A model generated the notes under the pieces. That model was given only the letters and a program-made list of their open reading frames with translations. It made no database searches and was not told where the DNA came from. This document shows positions 26,701 to 38,165 of a DNA stretch of 64,000 nucleotides, in pieces (within the stretch, counting starts at the first letter, position 1; each line of letters begins with the position of its first letter). Both the position numbers and the translations under genes were made by a program. The DNA is from Pegea sp. RAD2-039 (taxonomy: Eukaryota; Chordata; Thaliacea; Salpida; Salpidae): positions 372,001 to 436,000 of the forward strand of contig JAQGEQ010000020.1 of assembly GCA_034620365.1 (NCBI GenBank), in the 5' to 3' direction.

Positions 26701-29359
26701 CCAACATTTGGTTTCATCAACCAACATTTGGTTCCATCAACCAACATTTGCTTCCATCAACCAACATTTGGTTCCTTCAACCAACATTTGGTTCCATCAA
26801 CCAACATTTGCTTCCATCAACCAATATTTGGTTCCATCAACCAACATTTGGTTCCTTCAACCAACATTTGGTTCCTTCAACCAACATTTGGTTTCATCAA
26901 CCAACATTTGGTTCCTTCAACCAACATTTGGTTCCATCAACCAACATTTGGTTCCATCAACCAACATTTGGTTCCATCAACCAACATTTGGTTCCTTCAA
27001 CCAACATTTGGTTCCATCAACCAACATTTGCTTCCATCAACCAATATTTGGTTCCATCAACCAACATTTGGTTCCTTCAACCAACATTTGGTTCCTTCAA
27101 CCAACATTTGGTTTCATCAACCAACATTTGGTTCCATCAACCAACATTTGGTTCCATCAACCAACATTTGGTTCCATCAACCAACATTTGGTTCCATCAA
27201 CCAACATTTGGTTCCATCAACCAACATTTGGTTCCATCAACCAACATTTGGTTCCATCAACCAACATTTGGTTCCATCAACCAACATTTGGTTTCATCAA
27301 CCAACATTTGGTTCCATCAACCAACATTTGCTTCCATCAACCAACATTTGGTTCCTTCAACCAACATTTGGTTCCATCAACCAACATTTGCTTCCATCAA
27401 CCAATATTTGGTTCCATCAACCAACATTTGGTTCCTTCAACCAACATTTGGTTCCTTCAACCAACATTTGGTTTCATCAACCAACATTTGGTTCCTTCAA
27501 CCAACATTTGGTTCCATCAACCAACATTTGGTTCCATCAACCAACATTTGGTTCCATCAACCAACATTTGGTTCCTTCAACCAACATTTGGTTCCATCAA
27601 CCAACATTTGCTTCCATCAACCAATATTTGGTTCCATCAACCAACATTTGGTTCCTTCAACCAACATTTGGTTCCTTCAACCAACATTTGGTTTCATCAA
27701 CCAACATTTGGTTCCATCAACCAACATTTGGTTCCATCAACCAACATTTGGTTCCATCAACCAACATTTGGTTCCATCAACCAACATTTGGTTCCTTCAA
27801 CCAACATTTGGTTTCAACCAACATTTGGTTCCTTCAACCAACATTTGGTTCCATCAACCAACATTTGGTTCCATCAACCAACATTTGGTTCCATCAACCA
27901 ACATCCATCAACCAACATTTGGTTCCTTCAACCAACATTTGGTTCCATTCCATCAACCAACATTTGGTTCCATCAACCAACATTTGGTTCCATCAACCAA
28001 CATTTGGTTCCATCAACCAACATTTGGTTCCATCAACCAACATTTGGTTCCATCAACCAACATTTGGTTCCATCAACCAACATTTGGTTCCTTCAACCAA
28101 CATTTGGTTCCATCAACCAACATTTGGTTCCATCAACCAACATTTGGTTCCATCAACCAACATTTGGTTCCTTCAACCAACATTTGGTTCCATCAACCAA
28201 CATTTGGTTCCTTCAACCAACATTTGGTTCCTTCAACCAACATTTGGTTCCATCAACCAACATTTGGTTCCTTCAACCAACATTTGGTTTCATCAACCAA
28301 CATTTGGTTCCTTCAACCAACATTTGGTTCCATTCAACCAACATTTGGTTCCATCAACCAACATTTGGTTCCTTCAACCAACATTTGGTTCCATCAACCA
28401 ACATTTGGTTCCTTCAACCAACATTTGGTTCCATCAACCAACATTTGGTTCCATCAACCAACATTTGGTTCCTTCAACCAACATTTGGTTCCATCAACCA
28501 ACATTTGGTTCCATCAACCAACATTTGGTTCCATCAACCAACATTTGGTTCCTTCAACCAACATTTGGTTCCATCAACCAACATTTGGTTCCTTCAACCA
28601 ACATTTGGTTCCTTCAACCAACATTTGGTTCCTCAACCAACATTTGGTTCCTTCAACCAACATTTGGTTCCTCAACCAACATTTGGTTCCATCAACCAAC
28701 ATTTGGTTCCTCAACCAACATTTGGTTCCATCAACCAACATTTGGTTCCTCAACAACATTTGGTTCCATCAACCAACATTTGGTTCCATCAACCAACATT
28801 TGGTTCCTTCAACCAACATTTGGTTCCTTCAACCAACATTTGGTTCCATCAACCAACATTTGGTTCCTTCAACCAACATTTGGTTCCTTCAACCAACATT
28901 TGGTTTCATCAACCAACATTTGGTTCCTTCAACCAACATTTGGTTCCTTCAACCAACATTTGGTTCCTTCAACCAACATTTAATGAAATTTATCTTTTTC
29001 TCTACAAGGTATTTTGGGCAAAAGTCACTATCTTTTGTATTCAATTGTACCTGCTATTCAACCACGAATGTTGCAAACTTTCGATGAGAATTTGAAACCT
29101 TTACCGGTCAGTGTACGCGTTGGACAGGCAGTTGACGTTGTGGGACAAGCTGGGAAACCAAAAACTATTACAGGTTTGCAACAAGTTCTCGCCTAATGTT
29201 GGCGGTTAACAAATATCTTGTTTAGGATTCCAAACTCATACCACTCCCGTGCTGTTGTCATATGGTGAGCGTGCTGAGTTAGCAACTGAGGAGTATATCG
29301 CTCTTACACCAGTTATTGAAGGATTTGTTATATTAAGAAAAAATCCTGATTTTCAATAA
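20789..29359 (+). CDS. PSMD2: 26S proteasome regulatory subunit RPN1 (PSMD2)
   Basis: Twenty-two exons join in phase into 924 residues (human is 908): 20789-20884, 21211-21267, 21454-21618, 21674-21795, 21943-22030, 22087-22223, 22292-22450, 22508-22651, 22698-22762, 22868-23011, 23066-23176, 23497-23620, 23668-23755, 23801-23963, 24013-24114, 24163-24353, 24399-24527, 24581-24749, 24804-24919, 24969-25074, 29009-29173 and 29226-29359. RPN1 is the large scaffold of the 19S base; it docks ubiquitin receptors and shuttle factors. Family signatures are clear: [86 protein letters not shown], and a C-terminus ending [10 protein letters not shown]. The middle carries the proteasome/cyclosome repeats, and exon 16 encodes a Ser/Lys-rich charged insert matching the acidic-basic linker of other animals. 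Introns are 45-326 bp except intron 20, which is 3,934 bp and almost wholly minisatellite. Retaining that intron would add a stop after about 11 codons. Confidence 0.97.
25126..28982 (+). repeat. Minisatellite, 20-bp unit, about 190 copies, inside PSMD2 intron 20
   Basis: The unit TTGGTTCCATCAACCAACAT repeats head to tail for about 3.86 kb and fills the intron from 51 bp after the donor to 26 bp before the acceptor AG. The 5' part (to about 26578) keeps an exact 20-bp register, and nearly all variants there are A or T in the CCATC/CCTTC segment. A one-base insertion shifts register near 26579. From about 27800 onward, partial units and indels accumulate. Each unit contains TTGGTT and AACCAA separated by five bases, so it can form a hairpin. 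No stop codon occurs in the sense direction in any frame, and 20 is not a multiple of 3, so three overlapping open frames of about 1,300 codons appear; these are artefacts of the repeat. Origin by slippage or unequal exchange is inferred. Confidence 0.97.
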
Positions 29360-31653
29360 ACTGAGCTTCTTTTGGGACATTTATCCGTTTTCGTTTTTCG
29401 AATTTTAGATGAAATCTTGGTTTGTTCCAAAGATTCATTTGTTGGTAGATTTTTCGTATTTTTGTTGAAATTAATTTAAATATTTTGTGCTGTCCAAGTA
29501 ACTGGTTAAAATAGCAAATCTAAGACACATGTAAAATAAATTTATCTTCAATATTTCTGTTTTATCAATTTCCTTGTGAACCTCGTAACCAATTTAGAAA
29601 ATTGGAATACATTTTTCAGATAATCTAATATCAGTTGTTCCTCAAAGACCATCTCTCAATATTCAAAATATAATCTTTAATTCTAGCGGTTGTAACTACT
29701 GATATCACTAACTGATTATTACTAAGTTCTGTTTTGTTGATTTTCAAACATATAAAGTTCAATCTGTTGACCTCCCTAACAAGCAACTGATAAAAATTTA
29801 CAAAAGTTGCCTGCCACCTTTTGAAGCTTGGTGGTCGTGTTTTAGTTTCCAAGGTAGTCAAGGGCCGCATTCCTATCTCGAAGGCCGCGATTTTTTTTCA
29901 GCAAAATAAAATTCATAAAAATACATCTTTTGATAAACAAACCCTCATAAATAAGGACCCAGAAAGTTCTTTTCAGACCCTTCTATTACAAGTTGTTAAT
30001 TAGCTTTTGATATGTTTCAAAAACTAATGTGTAGTACGACTCGTAGTACAGCTTATTTTTCTCAAAATTAAAAAGTCACTATTGCATGGCAAATACTAGC
30101 GTGCCTTTCTCACCAAATGAGGTGTCTTGAGGAGTCTTTTTACAACAAATAGTTTGATTCTTGAAATAAATTCATTAAATCTTTCAAAAAAATTAGTAGG
30201 TTCTTGTCGCGAGCAGCACGAAAAGTTGATACTCGCCGCAAATGGCTTAAAAAGGAATGTTTAAAAACTCTACTACTAGTTTTGTACCAACATTCTATTT
30301 AGTATTTACTCAACAACTTTAATCTTATATCTAAGCATCCGAAAAAGTTTGTTAAGTTCAGCTTCCAAGCAGAAATCATAAAACTTTTAGGTATATTTTG
30401 ATATTTTAACGCAGTATGAGTTTTCTGGCTGTCAAATTGATAAAAGAGATTTTTGAAGAAGTTATGCCCTGCCGACCATTTTGCTTAAATATGTAATCGA
30501 TCATTATAACTTTCTGACTTACTTTTAGTTTGCTACTTAAAGCAAGCGAACCTTCAGAACCCTACACCACTGAACAAATAGCTTTATGAGTTAAAGTAAC
30601 AAATTAATCAAACTAAAATGTTTAAGTTTGTTTTCAAATGCCAAAATCAAACACCATTTGCTTGATATAAAAGAATTGAAATTTTTCGATTTAATTGATT
30701 ATTATAATTCTCAAAACTTTCTATAAACTCAGGCTGATAAAAATAGTTATTGATATTAACTTAGAAGTAGAAAGAAAATATTGAAAAGCTCAAACTTATT
30801 ATATTGTAACTACAAGTAAAACAGTTTATTCAGAATTGAGCTTTGATGAAAAGTAAACAATTTCGCTACTTATTGTTCAGAAAACGTTTTACTTCAATGT
30901 TTATTAACACAAGGGACATAAATCTGATGTAAACGTCAATAAAAAACTTTTAAATAATTTTTCGATTAAGTTCTAACCAACGTAAAATTCTAATCTTGAT
31001 ACGGAGTCGCTTTTTTAATCTTTTCTATAATACCGCAACAAATCTAAATAACAATTTTTTTACCATTTAAAACCTCTCGATTCTTTTGATGTAAGCTTTA
31101 CACCTTTACAAAATCTCAACATTTTTGCGTTTACAACTTTTAGTTTACTAAAAGGGAAATTACCTTTATCGAATTTTAGGTTCTAATTATTTCTTAGATT
31201 ACTCGAAACTACAATATATACTAGACTTCAGCAAATAAAATTAAACTTTTAAAGATGAATTGTTGCAAGTTTAAATATTAAGAACTCACATAATAGTTTA
31301 GAAATTAATAAATTCAAATATTATTTTTGTGATTATGAATCCTATTGTAGTATTTACTTATTACTGTTTGAAATAATGCATAATAACAAAAATATTGCTT
31401 AATAAATCGAAGTTTTACTTAAATAGGAACTCACTATTGCGTAGTTGTGAATTTATCATAAAATATTATTAGTTAAAAAAGTATTTCCTTTCATGCCTTG
31501 TCATTTATACAATATCATTGAACTTCAAACCACAGTCAATAAAAAACAATATTAGCTGAGTTATTAACAACCTTAGATATTGTATTGATTGAAATTATAT
31601 AATAAACTGGAATGAGTTAAATTATAACTAATTATGTAATTTGTAGATATAAA
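29360..31653. other. Intergenic; contains one copy of a dispersed repeat
   Basis: No supported exon. An AATAAA overlaps the PSMD2 stop codon (29355-29360). The block near 29810-29960 is homologous to an inverted copy near 34692-34835. The rest is AT-rich and featureless. Confidence 0.5.
29810..29960 (+). repeat. Dispersed repeat copy A (inverted partner near 34.7 kb)
   Basis: About 150 bp here resembles the reverse complement of 34692-34835. The best-kept parts are GGCCGCGATTTTTT and, some 30 bp later, ATACATCTTTTGATAAACAA followed by CC(C/T)TCATA. I judge roughly 75 percent identity by eye. GC-rich GGCCGCG words are rare in this window, which makes chance unlikely. It is too short and degenerate to classify; a MITE or SINE fragment is possible. 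Confidence 0.6.
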
Positions 31654-33611
31654 ATGGCTTCAAACTTGATGGTTGGAGGTGTTATTGCTTTATTAGTTTC
31701 TGTATTTAGTTCAAGTTTCTTTAAAAACTCAGGTTAGTCTAAAATTATTTTTTTTTTTAAGTTTAAAATACTGAATTTAGTTTTTTATAAATGTTCCTTT
31801 AAGAATTATATTTGAAATTTCTTTTCATGAATGTAATTTTCTCTTATATAGTAAATTTTAACAAAATTTGTTTTTTTAGAACTGACTTTCAGAATTAACC
31901 GGAAAGGTTTGTAATAAAAAAGTTAAAAAAAAAACATTTTTAACATTAAATTTATTTATGGAAGTTAGTACTTGAATGAACAATGCTTCTCACTTATATT
32001 TTATTAAATTTTAAATGAAATTTGTTTTTTTAACCATATTTTGATTGGTCAGAAGTACACCAGTCAACTAATCAAAGTTCCACAAGTGGAGTTTGTATGA
32101 TTGCTATCTACTTGTTAGTTGTTTTCATTCTACTCATTCGTACAGCTGTTAAAAATAAGTTACAAAGCAGAGATAAAGTAAGTTTTTAAAAAATTCACTA
32201 AATTATATGCTAACATTATAAATAATGAAATAATAGTCAGTTGCTAAACAGTTTATTTGATATATATAATGTGAATATTTATATTTAATTACTGGTTGTT
32301 TATCACTTAGTTATTTATAACGTGGCATTTTCTTCAAAAGAAGACCCTCTCTATGAACTTAATATTGGATCCTTGAAATATTGACGCCTTTCTCCCATCT
32401 CATATTACCATTTGAAATTATAATTAATTTCATTCATCTTAATTTAAATTACCTTTTTAGAGATCATAATCTTTCCTATTCTCTCAAAGCTTTGTAGTTT
32501 AAATTAACCCATTCAACAACTTTGATAACACCCAGTGAGTTAACAGTTTTCTAAATAGAGTAACCCCATTTTGGAATCATCTTCCTGACTCTACATCAAG
32601 ACTCCACCTCTTAAAGCATAAGTTCAAAAGTATGACTTGAGTACAGATGTTGCCATTTTCTACATTTTATCCGCGTGACTTGTATTTTATTATATTTCTA
32701 TCTTTATCAAACTTGCGTTTGCAGTTTTTCTATTTTTCTACATTAATTATGTTGAAGTGTGGTAATTTGAAGCCTTTTTTATTTCTCTGTAGTTTTATTG
32801 TTTTGTATTCTCTATAAGAGCTGAATAATTTGTTATCTGCAGCCATATGTTAAGTAAATCGATTGTATATTAGATTTATTTAGTCATTTTATTTTTTATT
32901 AAAAGTTATTTATTTAACTTATTTATTTAGTTAACTTATTTATAGTTTGTACTTTATTGGTTTTCAACTTTTTTTCAGAAAACCACAAGACGAACAATTA
33001 GTGAAAAATATGGTAAACTTTAAAACTGATATTATTAGAGCTTTTATAAACAGTTTATCTTTGAATTTAAAAATCATTTAATTAATTCAATGATTAGTTT
33101 TCAAAGTTATATTTATTAGTAACTTATTCAAAGATTTTATTTTTTTAGTTTTGCAAAAAGTACAACACCAAATAAGAAAGTTGGAAAAAGTGATTAAACC
33201 TTATTACAAGTTAGTTAAAAGAAATTTTCATTTCTTAATGATAGTCTGACTTAAAGCTGAGATAAATAAGATTAAATACTGAATTATTTTACAAAAACTT
33301 TCAAATTCTGATATGCGTCCAAAAATAATTGAAATTTTTTATTCAAGTCTTTTAATATCGATTAATCCGTTACTTTTGTCTGACTTTCAAACTTGTCTGC
33401 TTCAAAACTACATTGTTTAATTTAATCAATTATAGCGTATATAAGAACATCTTATTATTTTACAGATTTGATAAATTGGAATGAATTGGAAGAAAATTGG
33501 TTTCATTCATCTACCAAAAAGATCAATTTGAATCAAATTAGTAACAACAGTTATCCGATCTTTATTGTGCTACATCTGTACATATTTTTTTATCTGTTTT
33601 TTATATATTAA
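31654..33611 (+). CDS. Small membrane protein with two alternative last exons, unknown family
   Basis: Exons 31654-31732, 32053-32177 and 32979-33012 join in phase and encode MASNLMVGGVIALLVSVFSS (signal-like), then a Ser/Thr/Asn-rich stretch, a membrane segment (CMIAIYLLVVFILLI) and a basic tail (KTTRRTISEKY). Exon 3 ends in phase 1. Two downstream exons can each complete it: 33149-33249, giving a Lys-rich helical end (VLQKVQHQIRKLEKVIKPYY) and TGA; or 33466-33611, giving DLINWNELEENWFHSSTKK and a hydrophobic C-terminal anchor (IFIVLHLYIFFYLFFIY), then TAA and an immediate AATAAA. The first exon has no donor in the phase needed to join the second, so the two look mutually exclusive. The products would be about 113 and 127 residues. 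I recognise no family. Intron 2 holds a LINE fragment. Confidence 0.6.
32395..32875 (+). mobile_element. Degenerate 3' end of a CR1/L2-like LINE, copy 1
   Basis: Inside an intron of the small membrane protein gene. One frame reads NRVTPFWNHLPDSTSRLH followed by LLKHKFKSM and a stop, the pattern found at the C-terminus of CR1/L2/Rex-type LINE reverse transcriptases (variants of F-x-R-V-V-x-x-W-N-x-L-P). It is flanked by short frames with stops, so this is a 5'-truncated dead copy. The nucleotide context, including ACACCCAGTGAGTTAACAG and a later GCAGCCATATGTTAA, recurs in diverged form near 37.8-38.2 kb, supporting a repeated element. The superfamily is inferred from this short stretch. Confidence 0.6.
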
Positions 33612-34691
33612 TAAATAAATGGTATCTTTTACAAAAGTATAAAACGTTTTTATTTATTTTTAGTATTATTCAATATAATGATTAATTTTCATTTGGAGTA
33701 TTTATCTTATATTTTTTTCTAAACAGTTTTAATCATCTTAAAGACTTTGCGGAATTAACAATTTAAACAAAGTAAAGAAATAAAATTTGGTCGGAAAATA
33801 ATAATAGAAAAACTGTGAAAAGACAGATATAGAAACAGACAGATAGACAGACAAAATTGCGCAAAATGAATCCGTGCATACCAATCTCAAAAATATCTTC
33901 TTTTTTCAAATCATTTAAGAAAATTAAAAGAACAAGTAATAAGTAAAAAAAACTTTTAAATAATTAACTTTTTTCAATTTTCTGGGAAAACGTATAAAGT
34001 GAATTCTGATGAAACCATATAATTTTTTGCGGCTTGTCTTTATTTCAATTCTCAATTCTTATATTTCCATGTAACCATGAATTTTAAAATCATCATCAGT
34101 GTCTTTTAAACACGACCCCATAAGGTCTACGACAACCCTTAGTGAATCTTTCATATTTAAATGACTTTTTATAACAACAAAATGTGCTATGATTTGTATA
34201 ACACAGTATGTGCTTTTAAAAAGAAACATTTTTTTATTCGGAAAACACAGACAGCTAATAAAAGTAAGGTTTCAACCTTAGCAAGCCTGAAGAACCTTAA
34301 ACTAAAGGATTTTTCAAAAGCTTATTTGCAACTTGTTTCTTGGTGAGATGGATTCTTTTATACTTCTATGGAAACGTTTGTTAATTTTGTGACAGTAAAT
34401 GAAACAGCAGTTTCTGATCTTACTTAGTTGGAATTACATGAAAATAGATGTTGGGCTGAAATAAAAGTTAAAAATGAAAGATCAGTTGGTATTTAGGAGT
34501 GAAGTTCCAAGAAAAAATATCTTAATTTGATAACTAACCTTCAGGGTATCACTTACGTACTTGTTTCAATATACAAATGTAAAATGGTTGAAACTAATAG
34601 TCAACTAACATCTTGAGCAGCTTTTTACAACTACATAATGTAAAATAAAACCTCACTTCAACTCAATTATCATAAAAAATGTCAAGCTTTT

Positions 34692-34835
34692 TGTATGAAG
34701 GTTTGTTTATCAAAAGATGTATTTTGATGACTCTTTAACTGTAAAAAATCGCGGCCGTCGAGAAACTTTGAAACTGAAATGCGACCTCAAGTTTCAAAAG
34801 TTTGAGAGCTCTTGATTTAGATTCTAAAGTGCCCA
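34692..34835 (-). repeat. Dispersed repeat copy B (inverted relative to copy A)
   Basis: Read on the minus strand, this block carries CTTTTGAAACTTGAGGTCGC, CTCGACGGCCGCGATTTTTT and ATACATCTTTTGATAAACAA in the same order as the block near 29810-29960. The two copies lie about 4.8 kb apart in opposite orientation, with the small membrane protein gene between them. No terminal repeats or coding frame are obvious. Confidence 0.6.
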
Positions 34836-37734
34836 ACTTGCAAATCTTATAGTTAATTAAATTTATCATAATTCACATCATATTAACCGATGAAATAAAA
34901 CCTATAATAATCAGATACTTGTCGCTAATTATTTTATTAGTCTGATATTTAAAGTTTCATCAGAAGAAAGATGCTTAAAAAGAAAGTTAAGAAAAAACTG
35001 TAAGAATACTTTCGTTATTATCAAGTTTAAAAGCACAAATCCACAGAAAACAATTTTAAATTATTTATTATATCCAAGAATAAAAATAAAAGAATATTTG
35101 AGTAATTAATTGATACCTAATTATTTACAAACGTTTTCAAAATGTTTGTGTTTTACATAGGATATATTTCATCTCATCTTTGATGCAATTGTCTAATATA
35201 AAAACCCTTTTATGCTGACGATTTTTTTTGTGAAATAATTTCTCTCTTATTTCACTGTAAACGTGGTGCATGTACTTATAATAATTCTTTCTATATTTTT
35301 TAGTTTATACTTTTTAGAGAACGATTATCAACTTAAAATATCTAAGTCGGTTATCCCTCATTAACAACCCTCTTGCTTTATTGGCCTTTGTGTAAAGCAT
35401 ATGTTCAAATTTAAATTGCCATAGTTTTATTTTACTTTCTCATTTGTTTGGGGTGATTTTGATATATTATCTTTAAAGTTTTTATATTGCTTCAGATAAT
35501 AAAATCGGAATTTTTCAGTTTTTATAAGAATAACTATTTATGCGCCTATTAACATAACTGATTATTTAGTTATGAAAAATGATATTCACATGTGTCGGGG
35601 TAAACCACAAAACACCTTCAACAAAAGTTCTAATCTTATATTAATGTTAAAGTTGTTGTTGAAGGTGAAAATTATTCATTGTGGGTACACATTTAAGTAT
35701 CAAGTTTAAGTTTTCATAAGTATTAAACAAAACTATTTAACTCATCAGTACTTTTTAGCTTGAATTAAATATTACTTAAAAACTGCAACCACTTTCAAAG
35801 GTACATTCAGCCATTAATCACTAATTATTAATAACCAGATATTTGTTAATTTTAACAGCAAGTTATTCTGAATATTCATGAAAAATATTTAACTTTTTCA
35901 TTGTTTATCGGAAAAACTTTAGCGATAGATTTTAGCTGTTCCGGTTGAGTGGGCATGACGATATTGTTTGCTCAAACACTGCACTTCTAATTCGAGTGCA
36001 TTATTTTTCTACTTTCTCGTTGCACTTTCTATTAACAGGTAAATAAATTACTTTTGTGGTTACTTATTGTTATTCATATTGTTGCAAGTTTTTCATTCTT
36101 CTGCTTTGTAACTTTGTTTAAATTATTTTGTTACTTTTTTATTTTATAAGTTTTTATCTGGTTTTTTACTAAATGTTAATTTATTGATAATTAACGTTGA
36201 TATTTGTTAATTAACTAGTTGTTAATTTCAATAGAAGGAAACTAAATAGAAAAGTTTCAATTTGATGCTAATAGCTTATTTGTTTGATATTTTCTATTGA
36301 TATTTTTAGTATTAGAGTATTTTATGTATTTAATTGACAATTTATAAATAATAAACATCACTTCTTGAACAATCGAAATATATCTGTTTTTAATGATCTG
36401 TTGTTCATTTCATTACTTAAACAACTAATTATCAATCTTCAACAGTTTTATTTTTTTTAATTGAGATTATGTCAATAAGATTTAAAATTTCAATTTCATG
36501 AAAACGTTTTTAGTTTTTCACCTGAATTTAAAAACAAACTTTTCTTGATAATGTATCAAATTTGGTAATTGAAACAATTGGTTTTTATAGTGCTACTTAA
36601 TTAAGAAACTTTTAATGAGATATTGAAGATTATGTTTACATCTTCTAAATATTTCTATTTGAAATTGATTGAAGCTTGTACAGTAGATCATTAAATTGTT
36701 TAACATTTGATTCAATTAATCTAACAATGTTATTTTTCACATAGTTTGAGTTTTTAATTTTTTGAATAAGCAATTATATTGGTATAAATGATATTAAAAT
36801 GTGGTATGATGGCTTTTTAATATAAACTTACAGTTAGAATTTAATTCTTTAAAAATATTTTAGTTTACTTAATTAGTCCCATTGTTATTTGAAATCAATG
36901 TTTTGATTTATTTACATTATCTTGATTTAAAATCTTTTTTAAAAATGAGATTTAGAGTTATTAATTCTTCATTTGTGTACTAATTTTTCTAAATCTTGTA
37001 AACTTAGCTGTTGATATGAATGTTGATTTGTAGCAATATTTAAATGATTTGTCACTATTAATATTGATTAATATTTTGAATTGATTTTTATCTCTTAAAA
37101 TGTACTAATATTTGATTTTTATGATAATAGTGAATGTTGATAAACAATCAGATGAGAAATAAACTTGTCTTTTTACTGTATCTATTCAATTTTTCTTTGT
37201 CGTCTATAAAATACCTCTATCTCTAATTTGAAGAGTTTTATAAAATATTTTTAAAAAGTTTATTTGTTTCATGTTTATAGTTTAATTAATTTAATCAGAT
37301 TTCAGAAAATTGTAGCTAATCAACAAAGTGTTATTCTTTTAATCACACAAAACTTTGTTAATTAAAGTAATTTTTTTCTGAAAAAAGCTCTAATTAAATT
37401 TTGTCATATTTATTTATATAATTAAAACTTAATTAGTATTTTGTTATACTTTTACATCACTTTAAGAATACTTTTTATTTATCACAACATTTTCAGTCAT
37501 TTAAATTTTTGATTAAATATTTTTAGATTGCAAATTTTTTAAGTTTTAACATGTTTTTGAAAGCCACATTCATTAATATGCAAATTTTTGTTCGAAATTT
37601 GCCATATACTAAGATAGTAGCTTCTTAAATATTTTATTAAGTATTTTGGTTTAATATAATTTAAGAAAAATTGCTTAACTTATTTATGATAGTTGTAAAA
37701 TGTTAAATTCTCTATAAATATTTTTTAACTCTTT

Positions 37735-38165
37735 TTAAATCTTATAAAATCATCTTGTCTCCAACCTTGTACTCTCATTTTAAAGATTACAATCTTTGAT
37801 ATATAGTTTCATTTTTGTAAATCAACTCAGTTATTAACTTTAATAATACCCAGTGAACTAATAACTTTTTCAATAAAGTAAATAGATCTTTTTTACTCTA
37901 TCACTGTTTCACATTTTTTCATCTTTTAAAATTATATTAAATCAGCATCACTTGAGTAATTTGTTGACAAATGGTATATAATGCTACTTATTTGTTATCT
38001 TGTATTCCTAAATTTATTATAACTTGCATAAGTTGGCCTTCATAATGTTCCTTTTTTCTTTATACTACTTGTGTTATTCTCTGAAACCTTTTAATTTTTC
38101 TTTAAAGTTATTTTGTTCTATGTTTACTATAAGAAATATATAATTGATTATTTGCAGCCATGTGT
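37735..38165 (+). mobile_element. Degenerate LINE 3' end, copy 2, upstream of the ETS gene
   Basis: Diverged relative of the copy at 32395-32875 in the same orientation. Shared landmarks in order are an ATCATAATCTTT/ATTACAATCTTT word, AATACCCAGTGAACTAATAAC (ACACCCAGTGAGTTAACAG in copy 1), a pyrimidine-rich tail and GCAGCCATGTGTTAAA (GCAGCCATATGTTAAG in copy 1). The coding pattern is nearly lost, so this copy is older or less constrained. It ends about 60 bp before the ETS start codon and borders the probable 5' UTR splice acceptor. Confidence 0.5.

Noticed and set aside
25126-28982. CRISPR-like regular array
   Set aside because: The repeat is contiguous with no spacers and sits in a eukaryotic intron.
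25127-29095. Giant open frames of about 1,300 codons with a 20-residue repeat
   Set aside because: Created by a stop-free 20-bp minisatellite; the flanking exons fit PSMD2 and splice over the whole array.
29821-30003. 60-codon plus-strand frame
   Set aside because: Lies within the dispersed repeat and is not open in the other copy.
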